Source: Lachnospiraceae bacterium
GTDB taxonomy: Bacteria > Bacillota > Clostridia > Lachnospirales > Lachnospiraceae
Direction: 5' to 3'
NCBI GenBank assembly: GCA_024691065.1
Contig: JAILOA010000255.1
Location: 1 to 31,380, forward strand
DNA length: 31,380 nt
The notes under the pieces were generated by a model. That model did no database searches, was not told the origin of the DNA, and worked only from the letters and a program-made list of their open reading frames with translations. A program made the translations under genes and the position numbers. Shown here piece by piece: positions 15,573 to 23,956 of the stretch (positions are counted from its first letter, which is position 1; each line of letters starts with the position of its first letter).

Positions 15573-17750
15573 CTATACCCTTATTCTTCCTTTCGTGTCA
15601 TACCACTTATTCTTGCGTCCTATGTAAAGTCTGTATTCTCCGGCCTCAAGTTGTTCCACATCAAAGAGGCAGTAGAAATTGGATAAATTAAAGGCTTTTT
15701 CCATTCCTGTAATCTTATCCATATATCCTCTGTAAATCTTTAATGTATTGACCGTATAGCAATTCTTATCACTCTTAAGCATACATACAGGATGCGTATA
15801 ATTGTTCATATTGCTTTCTTTTTCGATATACCATCCGTTAACCCTGATATATGTTTTCTTTGAGTTATCGTCAGTCTTATATAAATTTTCAATGTTAAAT
15901 TTTACCTCATCGGGATTTCCCATTTCCACATCACCTGTGACTTTTTTAACCACAAATTTATCTTCCTGACTCTTCTCAAGATTGAGCATGAAATTATCAT
16001 TATCTCCAACCAGATTTACATTATAAAACGGATCCTGGTCCCTTAAATCAGGATGGTATGAATACAACCTGGTTCTTTCTTTTATGAGACGTTCAAATTT
16101 TTCGGGATTCGCAGTATCACTTCCTCTGGACAAGGATTCATGATGATAAAGCTTAACAGTTGCCTTGCATACATTGTAATAACCCTTCTTCCACAAATCA
16201 AAACAGAGCTTTACATCATTATATGCTACGGCAAAAGTTTCATCGAAGCCACCCACCTCTTCAAACTTATTCTTGTCAACCATCAGACAGGCAGCTGTTA
16301 CGGCTGAATAATTATAATCCATGAAATTTCTGTTCATCGGTACATTTATATCATCCTCAGCCTGACAGAATATATGAACCGGACCGACCGGAAGACTGAC
16401 AACGCCAATATGCTGAATCAAATTTGAATTCGGATATATAAGCTTTGCACCGACCGCTCCCGCATAAGGAAGATTTGCCTGTCCCTGCATTCTTCCAAGC
16501 CACTCCGGAGTAATAACCTCCATATCATCATTTAAGAAAAGATAAAAATCACCGGAAGCCTCTTTTGCTCCCTTATTGCACATCCATGAAAAATTAAAAT
16601 CTTTTTTATCATGAAAATACTTTATATCTATAGGAGCATTTTTACAATATTCCTCATATTGTTTTCTATGCTCATCATTACTTCCGTTATCAACAGTAAT
16701 TATCTCATAATTTTTAAACAAAGTTTTTTCTATAATGGAATCTATACACCTTTTATAAACCTCAAAATTATCCTTAGAAGGAATTATAATACTTACCTTC
16801 TTGGACTCATCCGGCTCATAATGTACCAAATGCAAATATCGTGATTCAAGAAATTCAATCTCTCCCTTGTAACCACGTCTCTTAAGTGCATTCTTCTTTA
16901 ATTTTACAGTCGCCTCGTTAACATATTCCTTAGCCTCCGGATTTTCGGCGGTTGAACCTTCAATCATTCGCCAATGGTAAAGTACCTTGGAAATATGCCC
17001 GATATTCTTTGTCTGCTCGGTAAATCTCAATGCAAAATCATAATCCTGAGCACCGTCAAATTCACTGTCAAGCCATCCGAGCTTATCCCCGATACTCTTT
17101 CTATAGACACTCAAATGACAGGTGTACATAACCTCCATCATAGTATCCGGGGACCAATCCGGCTTAAAAAACGGATACATACGCTTGGAGGAATCCTCCG
17201 AAAGCTTATCCTCATCACTATATATATAATCTAAATCCTTATTTTCATTAAGCTTAAATGCAACCTCATAGAGGGCATTCGGTGACAATGTATCATCACA
17301 GTCCATAAATGCTATAAACTCACCTGTTGCAAGTTCAATAGCCGAATTTGTCGCCTTTGAAATATGCCCGTTTTCTTTACGATAGACAATCTTTATTCTT
17401 TCATCATCCTCATAACTCTTAAGAACTTCCTTAACCTCAGGCAAGGTGGATGCATCATCCGCCAAACAAATCTCAAAATTTTTATAGGTTTGATTTAAAA
17501 CCGAATCTATACATTCCCTTAAAAGATTTTCTTTAATGTTATAAACAGGTATTACCACCGAAATCTTAGGGTTATACTCAAGCTCCCTTACAGCAAGCAA
17601 ATCCGTTTCATTCTGGGCTATCCAGCACTTATAAGGATCTGCGGAATTAAGGGCATATTTAATTTTATATTTAGTTTTATAAGCTAAAACACTGATTCCT
17701 TCTTCATTTACTATCTTAAAAGCTGTACCTATTTTTTTAATAACAGACAT
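15573..17750 (-). CDS. tandem-domain GT2 glycosyltransferase
   Basis: A 725-residue protein with two GT-A domains. The first covers about residues 62-300 (PKISVVIPVYNIKENLLREC; DxD in MDCDDTLSPNAL, 149-160; acceptor loop FDGAQDYDFALR). The second covers about 317-560 (KVSIIIPSKDNFEVYKRCID; NDDMEV at 407-412; NDVKLCFDLWKKGY). Residues 1-60 carry the N-terminal extension typical of this type, and a beta-rich region of about 120 residues follows the second domain. Such enzymes make a repeating two-sugar backbone or add two sugars in succession, as in O-antigen and rhamnan loci. A short-spaced GGAGG is just ahead of the ATG. The gene starts 164 bases after the ABC ATPase gene and is followed by another GT2. 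Confidence 0.87.
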   Translation of the reverse strand: MSVIKKIGTAFKIVNEEGISVLAYKTKYKIKYALNSADPYKCWIAQNETDLLAVRELEYNPKISVVIPVYNIKENLLRECIDSVLNQTYKNFEICLADDASTLPEVKEVLKSYEDDERIKIVYRKENGHISKATNSAIELATGEFIAFMDCDDTLSPNALYEVAFKLNENKDLDYIYSDEDKLSEDSSKRMYPFFKPDWSPDTMMEVMYTCHLSVYRKSIGDKLGWLDSEFDGAQDYDFALRFTEQTKNIGHISKVLYHWRMIEGSTAENPEAKEYVNEATVKLKKNALKRRGYKGEIEFLESRYLHLVHYEPDESKKVSIIIPSKDNFEVYKRCIDSIIEKTLFKNYEIITVDNGSNDEHRKQYEEYCKNAPIDIKYFHDKKDFNFSWMCNKGAKEASGDFYLFLNDDMEVITPEWLGRMQGQANLPYAGAVGAKLIYPNSNLIQHIGVVSLPVGPVHIFCQAEDDINVPMNRNFMDYNYSAVTAACLMVDKNKFEEVGGFDETFAVAYNDVKLCFDLWKKGYYNVCKATVKLYHHESLSRGSDTANPEKFERLIKERTRLYSYHPDLRDQDPFYNVNLVGDNDNFMLNLEKSQEDKFVVKKVTGDVEMGNPDEVKFNIENLYKTDDNSKKTYIRVNGWYIEKESNMNNYTHPVCMLKSDKNCYTVNTLKIYRGYMDKITGMEKAFNLSNFYCLFDVEQLEAGEYRLYIGRKNKWYDTKGRIRV

Positions 17751-17841
17751 AATCCTCCAGCCTTTCGTTACGCTAATTCTCTAATTTCATTCTACAGTTT
17801 TTGTTCTATTATCAATCCCTCTTAATCCGACCTGTTTGTCG

Positions 17842-17875
17842 ATTATATATCATTACAATATAATAATTTAAACAA
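17842..17875 (-). promoter_or_regulatory. weak promoter candidate ahead of the tandem GT2 gene
   Basis: On the minus strand a perfect TATAAT (17847-17842) lies in the gap behind the ATPase gene, with the same AATGATA-type run upstream as the two promoters at 19340 and 23857. The best -35 (TTGTTT, 17875-17870) is 22 bases away, too far, so the site is doubtful. Confidence 0.3.
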
Positions 17876-17914
17876 CATTTATAAAAAACTATACAAATTA
17901 TTCACACAGGTGAT

Positions 17915-19114
17915 TTATTGCTTCCACTCATGCTCCATATAAAACTGTCCCTCGGAGAAATATTCATTCGTAACCGAGAATTTTCCCGCACCGGTCTTAT
18001 AGTCAAGATTTACGATTCCGTCTCCCTGAAATGAACCTACATCTATGCAATAATCACCGCTCATAAGCATAAGCTTCGGAATTGTATATGTGATTTTATG
18101 TCTCCCCACACTGTTGTCAATCTTCATTTTATCCAGATTGGTATTAGGTCCGAAAATGTATTGCTTTCGGTCGATGCTGTAAATAGCCACACCCATCTGA
18201 AAATCCTCAAGCCCCTCCTGGAAAATATCATAAATAATATCAACCTCAAGCTTATCATAGGTGCTGAACATAGACTTATTCATATTGACCTTTTTAATAA
18301 CCGAAGGAGTTTCAAAATGCTCGGGAACCTTAAATTCAGTGAGCTCAACATCCTCTGTTTCCATATCAATCTTCTCGCCGTATTTCATAAAGTTGTCGTA
18401 CATATCAACAACCTTGCTGGCCTCTCCGTCTTCTATGACCTTACCCTTGTCAATCCAGATGGACCTGTTACAAAATCTCTTAATCTGTTCAACGGAATGA
18501 GTTACAAAAAGAATAGTTGTTCCGCTGTCCCTGAGCTCCTTCATCTTATCGATACATTTAATCTGAAAACGTGTATCACCAACCGAAAGAACCTCATCAA
18601 CTATAAGAATATCCGGCTCAACATTTATGGATACCGCAAATGCAAGTCTTGAAAACATACCACTCGAATAAGACTTTACGGGCTGATCTATAAATTCACC
18701 GATGTCCGCAAATTCCACAATACTTGGCACCTTCTTCTTGATTTCATTCTCCGATAGTCCCATCATGGTTCCGTTTAAATATATATTTTCCATTCCCGTA
18801 AACTCAGGATTAAAACCTGCCCCAAGTTCAAGCAATGCAGCAATTTTTCCGTTAACAAAAATTTCACCCTCCGTAGGTGTAACTACGCCCGTTACAAGCT
18901 TTAAAAGGGTGGATTTTCCTGAACCGTTGGTTCCGACCAAACCAATCGATTCACCTTTATTTATTTGTATATTTACATCCTTTAAGGCATAATGGTCACG
19001 TGAATAACGCTTCCTTGTTATGCTAAAGGTTTCCTTTATTCTGTCGATATTGTTATTATACAAATGGTATACCTTAGTTAAGTTTTTGATTTCTATTGAA
19101 CCCTTCTCTGACAT
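17915..19114 (-). CDS. ABC transporter ATPase with Wzt-like C-terminal domain (polysaccharide export)
   Basis: A 399-residue protein. The N-terminal 240 residues are an ABC ATPase of the TagH/RfbB/Wzt group: Walker A GTNGSGKST (61-69), LLELGAGFNPEFTGMENIYL typical of this group, signature YSSGM (149-153), Walker B ILIVDE (169-174) and switch histidine H206. Residues about 245-399 form a beta-rich domain like the carbohydrate-binding tail of Wzt, which recognises the end of the O-polysaccharide chain before export. Its permease is encoded two genes upstream at 22907 rather than adjacent. A promoter at 19340 lies ahead of this gene, after a 361-base gap. Confidence 0.9.
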   Translation of the reverse strand: MSEKGSIEIKNLTKVYHLYNNNIDRIKETFSITRKRYSRDHYALKDVNIQINKGESIGLVGTNGSGKSTLLKLVTGVVTPTEGEIFVNGKIAALLELGAGFNPEFTGMENIYLNGTMMGLSENEIKKKVPSIVEFADIGEFIDQPVKSYSSGMFSRLAFAVSINVEPDILIVDEVLSVGDTRFQIKCIDKMKELRDSGTTILFVTHSVEQIKRFCNRSIWIDKGKVIEDGEASKVVDMYDNFMKYGEKIDMETEDVELTEFKVPEHFETPSVIKKVNMNKSMFSTYDKLEVDIIYDIFQEGLEDFQMGVAIYSIDRKQYIFGPNTNLDKMKIDNSVGRHKITYTIPKLMLMSGDYCIDVGSFQGDGIVNLDYKTGAGKFSVTNEYFSEGQFYMEHEWKQ

Positions 19115-19195
19115 ATCTAACCTTTCATGATTCCTGATAACCTATATCATAAGTAAATAGTCCCCAAATTTACACCCATAAAAATCAATGATATT

Positions 19196-19235
19196 CTTTA
19201 GCCTACTTCGCTGCTTGCTCATAATGCAGGCGCTT
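19196..19235. repeat. dispersed intergenic repeat, copy B
   Basis: CTTTAGCCTACTTCGCTGCT and the following bases to CAGG match copy A at 14517 in order and spacing of conserved blocks. It lies in the untranslated leader of the ABC ATPase gene. Confidence 0.5.
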
Positions 19236-19339
19236 CATACCTTGCCAGTAGAGGCCTATAATTCCTACTGACACAAAAATTTCCCTATACCTCACCTACG
19301 CCTTACTTTAGATATGAGGGATTTCTTTTACTGCGTTAA

Positions 19340-19368
19340 ATTGTATCATTATATATGGGCATTTTCAA
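19340..19368 (-). promoter_or_regulatory. promoter of the ABC ATPase gene
   Basis: Minus strand: TTGAAA (19368-19363), a 17-base spacer ending in TAATGA, then TACAAT (19345-19340). The sequence is a near copy of the promoter at 23857-23885 ahead of the permease gene: 24 of 30 bases agree by eye, including all but one hexamer base. Confidence 0.75.
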
Positions 19369-19475
19369 CTGTTTTTTATGTGACATCATTTTATATACAG
19401 GCACTTAAAGCCTAAAACAAGGCATTTCCAAACACATCATTATATAATGCTTTTACTTTTTTTAAACATAAATCT

Positions 19476-20477
19476 CTAAACATACTTTGAAAGTATACTT
19501 AATGCCGGTTGCATAATTCCAACATTATGCATTACCATAAATGCATTCATTATGAGATATATCTTCAAATCCTCTCCGCCGGGCATATTTCCGTATAAGT
19601 ATTTATTTTTCTTATAATTAGGAAAATGTAGCTCCATAAATTTAAAAAGCCCTTTATACATTTTCTTTATATCTTCCTTATTACTGCCCCTGAAGGTATA
19701 TAATAAATACCAGCAGACAAATCTCAGAAAAAAATATTCGGTTAACGGATTTTTTAAAAATGTATCGTTTGTTATATTATTTATAAGCTTATTAAGTAAA
19801 AAAGACGGGTCTGATTCTTCGGAAATCACAGTATGTAAATTATTTGAGACAGACTCATCATTGTAATACCACTTGTAATCCGTATTTGTAATCGAAGATA
19901 TCTTGGCTGTCTTTGAGTAGGCCGTTACATTAAAAAACAAATCCTCACCGATCTTCGAATCCAAAAATCTGATATTATTTCTGATTATAAAATCCCGCCT
20001 GTATATATGCGTCCAAGGCGCTATTATTTGATATTTATCAAACAATTTACCTTCGGAAACAACCCTTGTAATTACCTTTATTTTGCCGTTTTCTATCTTA
20101 ACCCTTTCATATCCGCCGTATACAACATCATTTTCTTCATCGGTAATTTCATCATATAAGGCTTCGATATAGGTATCCGTAAAGAAATCATCCTGATCGG
20201 AAAACATTATAAATTCTCCGTTTGCTTCTTCTATACCTTTATTTCTGGTATTTGCGATTCCTTTATTCTTTTGATTTATAATTCTATAAGAATAGTTTTT
20301 GTTATGATATCTTTTGATTAGTTTTTGGAGATAGTTTAGCGAATCATCCTTAGAACCATCATTTATAAAAATAACTTCAACACTATCCATGGTTTGACGA
20401 GCTATGCTTTTAACGCATTTATCTAACTTTCCGACACCGTTATAAACCGGAATAATGATAGAAACCTTGTACTCCAT
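19476..20477 (-). CDS. glycosyltransferase family 2
   Basis: A GT-A enzyme of 333 residues from the start chosen here. An upstream ATG at 20531 would add 18 residues, but GTGAGGT lies just before the ATG at 20477 and the protein then begins MEYKVSIIIPVYNGVGKLDK, the normal family start. The metal site is in MFSDQDDFFTD, and IGEDLFFNVTAYSKTAKI carries the acceptor-side acidic residues. EpsJ/WcaA-like enzymes have this plan. It lies between the DUF2142 membrane protein gene upstream (20568) and the 361-base leader of the ABC ATPase gene, and is the third gene from the first promoter. Sugar specificity is unknown. Confidence 0.87.
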   Translation of the reverse strand: MEYKVSIIIPVYNGVGKLDKCVKSIARQTMDSVEVIFINDGSKDDSLNYLQKLIKRYHNKNYSYRIINQKNKGIANTRNKGIEEANGEFIMFSDQDDFFTDTYIEALYDEITDEENDVVYGGYERVKIENGKIKVITRVVSEGKLFDKYQIIAPWTHIYRRDFIIRNNIRFLDSKIGEDLFFNVTAYSKTAKISSITNTDYKWYYNDESVSNNLHTVISEESDPSFLLNKLINNITNDTFLKNPLTEYFFLRFVCWYLLYTFRGSNKEDIKKMYKGLFKFMELHFPNYKKNKYLYGNMPGGEDLKIYLIMNAFMVMHNVGIMQPALSILSKYV

Positions 20478-20567
20478 AACTACCTCACAATTCTGAATAA
20501 TTTCCTTTTCCTGACAAGCCATACCATACATCTCAAATTTAAGAGCTGTATTGTTTAAGTCAATTTG

Positions 20568-22745
20568 TTAATACAACTTCACACAATTAACCCATAAATA
20601 ATACACTTCCAAAACTATTATTATCGAAGGGAAAAGCATATTTACGATAGTCTGAACCGTATTATTCATAAACTTCAATTTTGCCGGTATCCTTGTAAGT
20701 ACATACAGGAACGGGAATAATACAGGTAACATATATCGTCCCTGACATCCGCCGATTTCAGGTGAGCCGACTGCTGTAAACATTGCATACATGGAAAATG
20801 CAACGATAAAGCCTATTAAAACATATTCAAAAATCACTCCCAATCTGAACCACCATGGGAATTTAGAAGGCTCCTCCTCATCTCTGCTGAAAAGACTTCC
20901 TAAAATTACAACTGTAGGGACAATCCACTTAGGAACATTCAAATATCCGTTATAAAGCATCAAATTCATATAATTCGTAACTTCCGTATAAGGATTCAAA
21001 TATACCTTAAGGAAATTAATAAACATATTTGATGCGATACTTATATTATCCTTTACATATTGAATCTGTGCACCCGGATTGATATCACCGGTAGCACGTG
21101 TATCACCTACTACTTCACTGGACTTAGGCATAATATAATTTGAAAGCAGGAAAATAAGCGGTGCAAATGCCATAAGCATAACGAATGCCCTGTAAATCCA
21201 GGCTTCCTTCTTACTGTTAAACTTAGAATCGGAAATAAACAAAGCTATAAAAGTAAGCGGAAAATAAACAGGCTTTGGAATAATTGATATCAATAAAGAG
21301 GCACAAATGACAATCTTTGATGTTAAACTCATCTTCTCATCCGGTCGCTGTCTCTCTCCAAAGAAATAAGAAAAGCCCAACATTCCAAAAGCAACAATCC
21401 AATGATCGTAAGAATAACTTGCCGCCATATAGATATTAACCGGTATAAGGAATACAAGTAGTAAAATAAGCTTACCGTTCTTTAATTTTCTCATTGAAAA
21501 ATACAGCAAGATTGCTATAAATAATATATTAAAGAATTTCCCGAATTTGAAGCATACATTGAACGGAAGGTTCAATCCTTTGGCAAAACAAAATCCGAAT
21601 GCCGAAGGTATATATGCAACCTGTACATAAGTATGAACTATTTCACCTGAAATATCATAATAGAAATTATTTTTTTCAACTGTATTTAATGTATTTACAA
21701 AGTTTCTCTGATCGGAGCCTTCATAATGTGTCTTATCCAAAGCAACGGTTACCTGATCACCCAGGAGCTTTGAATCTGCAAGAGAAGCTCTTTTGTCGAT
21801 AGCATGTACAACATACATTACATTTTTATAATGGGTTTCATCATCAAGAGATACACCGAGTGCAGTTGGCTCAATTATAACAAATGTCGTTCCCACCAAA
21901 AGAAAGATAACGGTTCCGACAACTTCAAATTTCTTTATAAACTGCTTTCGTGCAAAGATAAATAAATCAACTATATAGAGTAAACATAGAATTAATGTTA
22001 CGGTTTTAATATTAAATGTAAGTACACCTGCCTGCTTACAAATGAAAGTAATAAGTATTCCCGATACAAATGTTGCAGGTATTACAATTACAGCCGTTAT
22101 AAGACCTTTCTTGTTTTCAGATATGGTCTTAAATGTATTTAAAACAGATGAAATAAGCTTTTCCTCAAGGGCTCTGATTTTTTTAATATATACAATTAAA
22201 GCAGATATAATTAAAGCCAGGAAGAGCATTCCGACATACCAGCCCACCTTTGATTTGCTTTCACCCTTGATTCCATAGCATAATTCGGTAATATTAAAAC
22301 CGACAGGAATATGAAGAACATAGCCTGAGATTTTACCGTTTACTACAGGTATATCCACCATCGTAGTTCCTTTTTTCCAGACTGTCTTATTTTCTTTATT
22401 TGTAAGCTCACTCTTACCATTCAGATAATTAACAGTAATTTCTATATCCTGATCATAGGTTCTGTCAGTTAAAAAGTAAAGAGCACCTGTATTATCGGCA
22501 TTTCCCAGCACTATATAACAATCCTCGGATTCCTGATAAACATAGCCCGTTTCATCTGTAGTATAACCATTTACACTGACTACACTCTCGGCAGGGTCGG
22601 CAAATCCCGCGGAATATCCCGACATATTCAATGAATTCACTAATATTATTGCTAATATTGCAAAAAATATAAAATTATATGCAATCAATTTAAATTTGTT
22701 ATTGTCATCAAAAATAGATTCCGGTATTTTTTTCTTAGAACTCAT
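20568..22745 (-). CDS. DUF2142-family membrane protein, GT-C-like
   Basis: A 725-residue protein with about a dozen hydrophobic segments. The N-terminal quarter has one membrane anchor (residues 20-45) and an outside beta-rich domain (about 50-165), then membrane spans. Marker segments of DUF2142 proteins are present: VSLDDETHYKNVMYVVHAID, with an acidic D-D/E group on an outer loop as in GT-C transferases; ASYSYDHWIVAFGMLGFSYFF; IIPKPVYFPLTFIAL; and GCQGRYMLPVLFPF. GT-C enzymes add a sugar from a polyprenyl-phosphate donor outside the membrane. The DPM1-like GT2 and DUF2304 pair in the same locus would supply such a donor, so a side-chain transferase is the working guess. It follows the permease gene by 161 bases. 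Confidence 0.75.
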   Translation of the reverse strand: MSSKKKIPESIFDDNNKFKLIAYNFIFFAILAIILVNSLNMSGYSAGFADPAESVVSVNGYTTDETGYVYQESEDCYIVLGNADNTGALYFLTDRTYDQDIEITVNYLNGKSELTNKENKTVWKKGTTMVDIPVVNGKISGYVLHIPVGFNITELCYGIKGESKSKVGWYVGMLFLALIISALIVYIKKIRALEEKLISSVLNTFKTISENKKGLITAVIVIPATFVSGILITFICKQAGVLTFNIKTVTLILCLLYIVDLFIFARKQFIKKFEVVGTVIFLLVGTTFVIIEPTALGVSLDDETHYKNVMYVVHAIDKRASLADSKLLGDQVTVALDKTHYEGSDQRNFVNTLNTVEKNNFYYDISGEIVHTYVQVAYIPSAFGFCFAKGLNLPFNVCFKFGKFFNILFIAILLYFSMRKLKNGKLILLLVFLIPVNIYMAASYSYDHWIVAFGMLGFSYFFGERQRPDEKMSLTSKIVICASLLISIIPKPVYFPLTFIALFISDSKFNSKKEAWIYRAFVMLMAFAPLIFLLSNYIMPKSSEVVGDTRATGDINPGAQIQYVKDNISIASNMFINFLKVYLNPYTEVTNYMNLMLYNGYLNVPKWIVPTVVILGSLFSRDEEEPSKFPWWFRLGVIFEYVLIGFIVAFSMYAMFTAVGSPEIGGCQGRYMLPVLFPFLYVLTRIPAKLKFMNNTVQTIVNMLFPSIIIVLEVYYLWVNCVKLY

Positions 22746-22906
22746 TTTTATTCCCCTATAATCATATTAAAATTTAAATTTTACCGTAATAAGATAAATC
22801 TATACTTAACGTAAATATTTCCGATAATAAAATGTAACGTCCGTATGAAGTATATTCATAACGAAACGAAATCCGGCTTTTTTTATGCATAAAACAATAT
22901 AAAAAA

Positions 22907-23731
22907 TCACAAAACATCGGCAAAATGTGGTCTCAGCTTTTTAAATACATGTCCTCCGATAATCATAAATATCAATGTGAATGCCCAGAAATACAAAGTC
23001 CACCATCCGTGCTCGAAGAACCATTTTCCTCCAAACATTGCATCACGATAACATTGAACTATATAAAATACAGGATTAGCATGAAGTAAAAACTTGAGCC
23101 AAGGTATACCATCAGTCATGCTAATATTCCACATAATCGGTGTTAACCACATAAGCATTTGTAAAAATACAGTCAGAAAATGTGAAACATCCCTTATAAA
23201 TACCACAACAGCCGAAGTTATATATGAAAGTGCCAATGCTAATGCTATTATACAAAATAATACATAAACAAGCTGTATAATATGTATCCCCGGAAAATAA
23301 CCCATAACAGTGAACATAAATATTGCAAATACCGTAAAAAACGCATTTACAAACAATGCCGCTATTACCTTTATTACAGGTAATATTCCCACATTAAAAA
23401 CTACCTTCTTAACCAGGAAATTGTACTCAATCATACTTGTGGTCGCCCCGTTCCAGGCATCCTGGAAAAAGAACCACGGAACAAGTCCGGCCGTAAGCCA
23501 AAGCACAAACGGATAATCTCCGACATTTCCCGAACGAAATCCTATACTAAAAACAAACCAATATAACAGGATGGTAACAACCGGCTGAACAAAAGCCCAG
23601 ACAATTCCTAAAAACGACCCTGCATATTTTGTTTTAAAATCATTTTTCGCGAGCCTGACAACCATATCACGACTTTTAATAGCATCGGAAATCATATTAA
23701 AAGCTGCGAGGCCCTTCCTTTCATCATTCAT
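22907..23731 (-). CDS. ABC-2 type polysaccharide exporter permease (Wzm/TagG/RfbA-like)
   Basis: A permease of 274 residues with six hydrophobic spans. The frame opens at a TTG at 23758, but AAGAGG precedes the ATG at 23731, which I choose as the start. Family marks: LAKNDFKTKYAGSFLGIVWAFVQP near the N-terminus, the WLTAGLVPWFFFQDAW loop, YLTP-like LMWLTPIMWNIS, and NPVFYIVQCYRDAMFG. Together with the ATPase encoded at 17915 it forms a Wzm-Wzt type exporter that moves a finished, lipid-linked polysaccharide across the membrane. It is the first gene of the long operon and has a strong promoter and a structured leader upstream. Confidence 0.9.
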   Translation of the reverse strand: MNDERKGLAAFNMISDAIKSRDMVVRLAKNDFKTKYAGSFLGIVWAFVQPVVTILLYWFVFSIGFRSGNVGDYPFVLWLTAGLVPWFFFQDAWNGATTSMIEYNFLVKKVVFNVGILPVIKVIAALFVNAFFTVFAIFMFTVMGYFPGIHIIQLVYVLFCIIALALALSYITSAVVVFIRDVSHFLTVFLQMLMWLTPIMWNISMTDGIPWLKFLLHANPVFYIVQCYRDAMFGGKWFFEHGWWTLYFWAFTLIFMIIGGHVFKKLRPHFADVL

Positions 23732-23787
23732 AATTACCTCTTTTTGAGTATATATCAAAAAATATTTATCTTGTAAATCAAAGTCTC

Positions 23788-23850
23788 ACGGGATGTGTAT
23801 CCCGTCTCCACACGGTAAATGGTTAATTATGCCTAACAAGCCTATTAACC
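23788..23850 (-). promoter_or_regulatory. structured 5' leader of the polysaccharide operon
   Basis: Two stem-loops lie between the promoter and the permease start. The first pairs GGTTAAT (23821-23827) with ATTAACC (23844-23850). The second pairs ACGGGAT (23788-23794) with ATCCCGT (23799-23805), a perfect 7-bp stem with a four-base loop. Neither has a T-run, so they are not plain terminators. Leader hairpins of this kind occur in polysaccharide operons controlled by NusG-like antiterminators; no such gene is in the window. Confidence 0.45.
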
Positions 23851-23856
23851 CACAAG

Positions 23857-23885
23857 ATTATATCATTATAAATAGCCCTTTTCAA
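23857..23885 (-). promoter_or_regulatory. main promoter of the polysaccharide operon
   Basis: Minus strand: TTGAAA (23885-23880), a 17-base spacer, then TATAAT (23862-23857) with a TGA just before it (extended -10). It lies between the end of polA and the permease gene and points at the permease. Confidence 0.82.
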
Positions 23886-23956
23886 CCTCTTTTTGGTTTT
23901 ACGGAAAAAGTGAAAGTTCCCGTCCGCTTAGACTAAATAACGGTAATAATATATTT

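Larger units (their letters stand above)
19115..19475. other. 361-base intergenic leader region
   Basis: No gene is seen. On the minus strand it holds a promoter (19340-19368) and then a leader of about 220 bases with two stem-loops: TCCCT-C-ATATC paired with GGTAT-AGGGA (one bulge, one G-U pair; 19275-19320 area), and CAGTAG paired with CTACTG (19246-19270 area). Copy B of a dispersed repeat follows at 19196-19235. The 100 bases right of the promoter show nothing definite. Confidence 0.5.

Noticed and set aside
18098..18992. Plus-strand open frames opposite the ABC ATPase gene
   Set aside because: They are shadows of a gene with clear Walker and signature motifs on the other strand, with no family resemblance of their own.
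15573..22745. Two genes of exactly 725 codons in one locus, considered as a duplication
   Set aside because: One is a soluble tandem GT2 and the other a membrane protein, with no sequence resemblance; the equal length is chance.
22881..22894. Palindrome TTTTATGCATAAAA after the permease gene
   Set aside because: It is AT-rich and short, has no loop or convincing T-run, and cannot be told from background as a terminator or operator.
23890..23930. Weak stem ACGGGAA/TTTCCGT after polA, considered as its terminator
   Set aside because: No T-run follows on the minus strand and the stem needs a G-T pair and a long loop.
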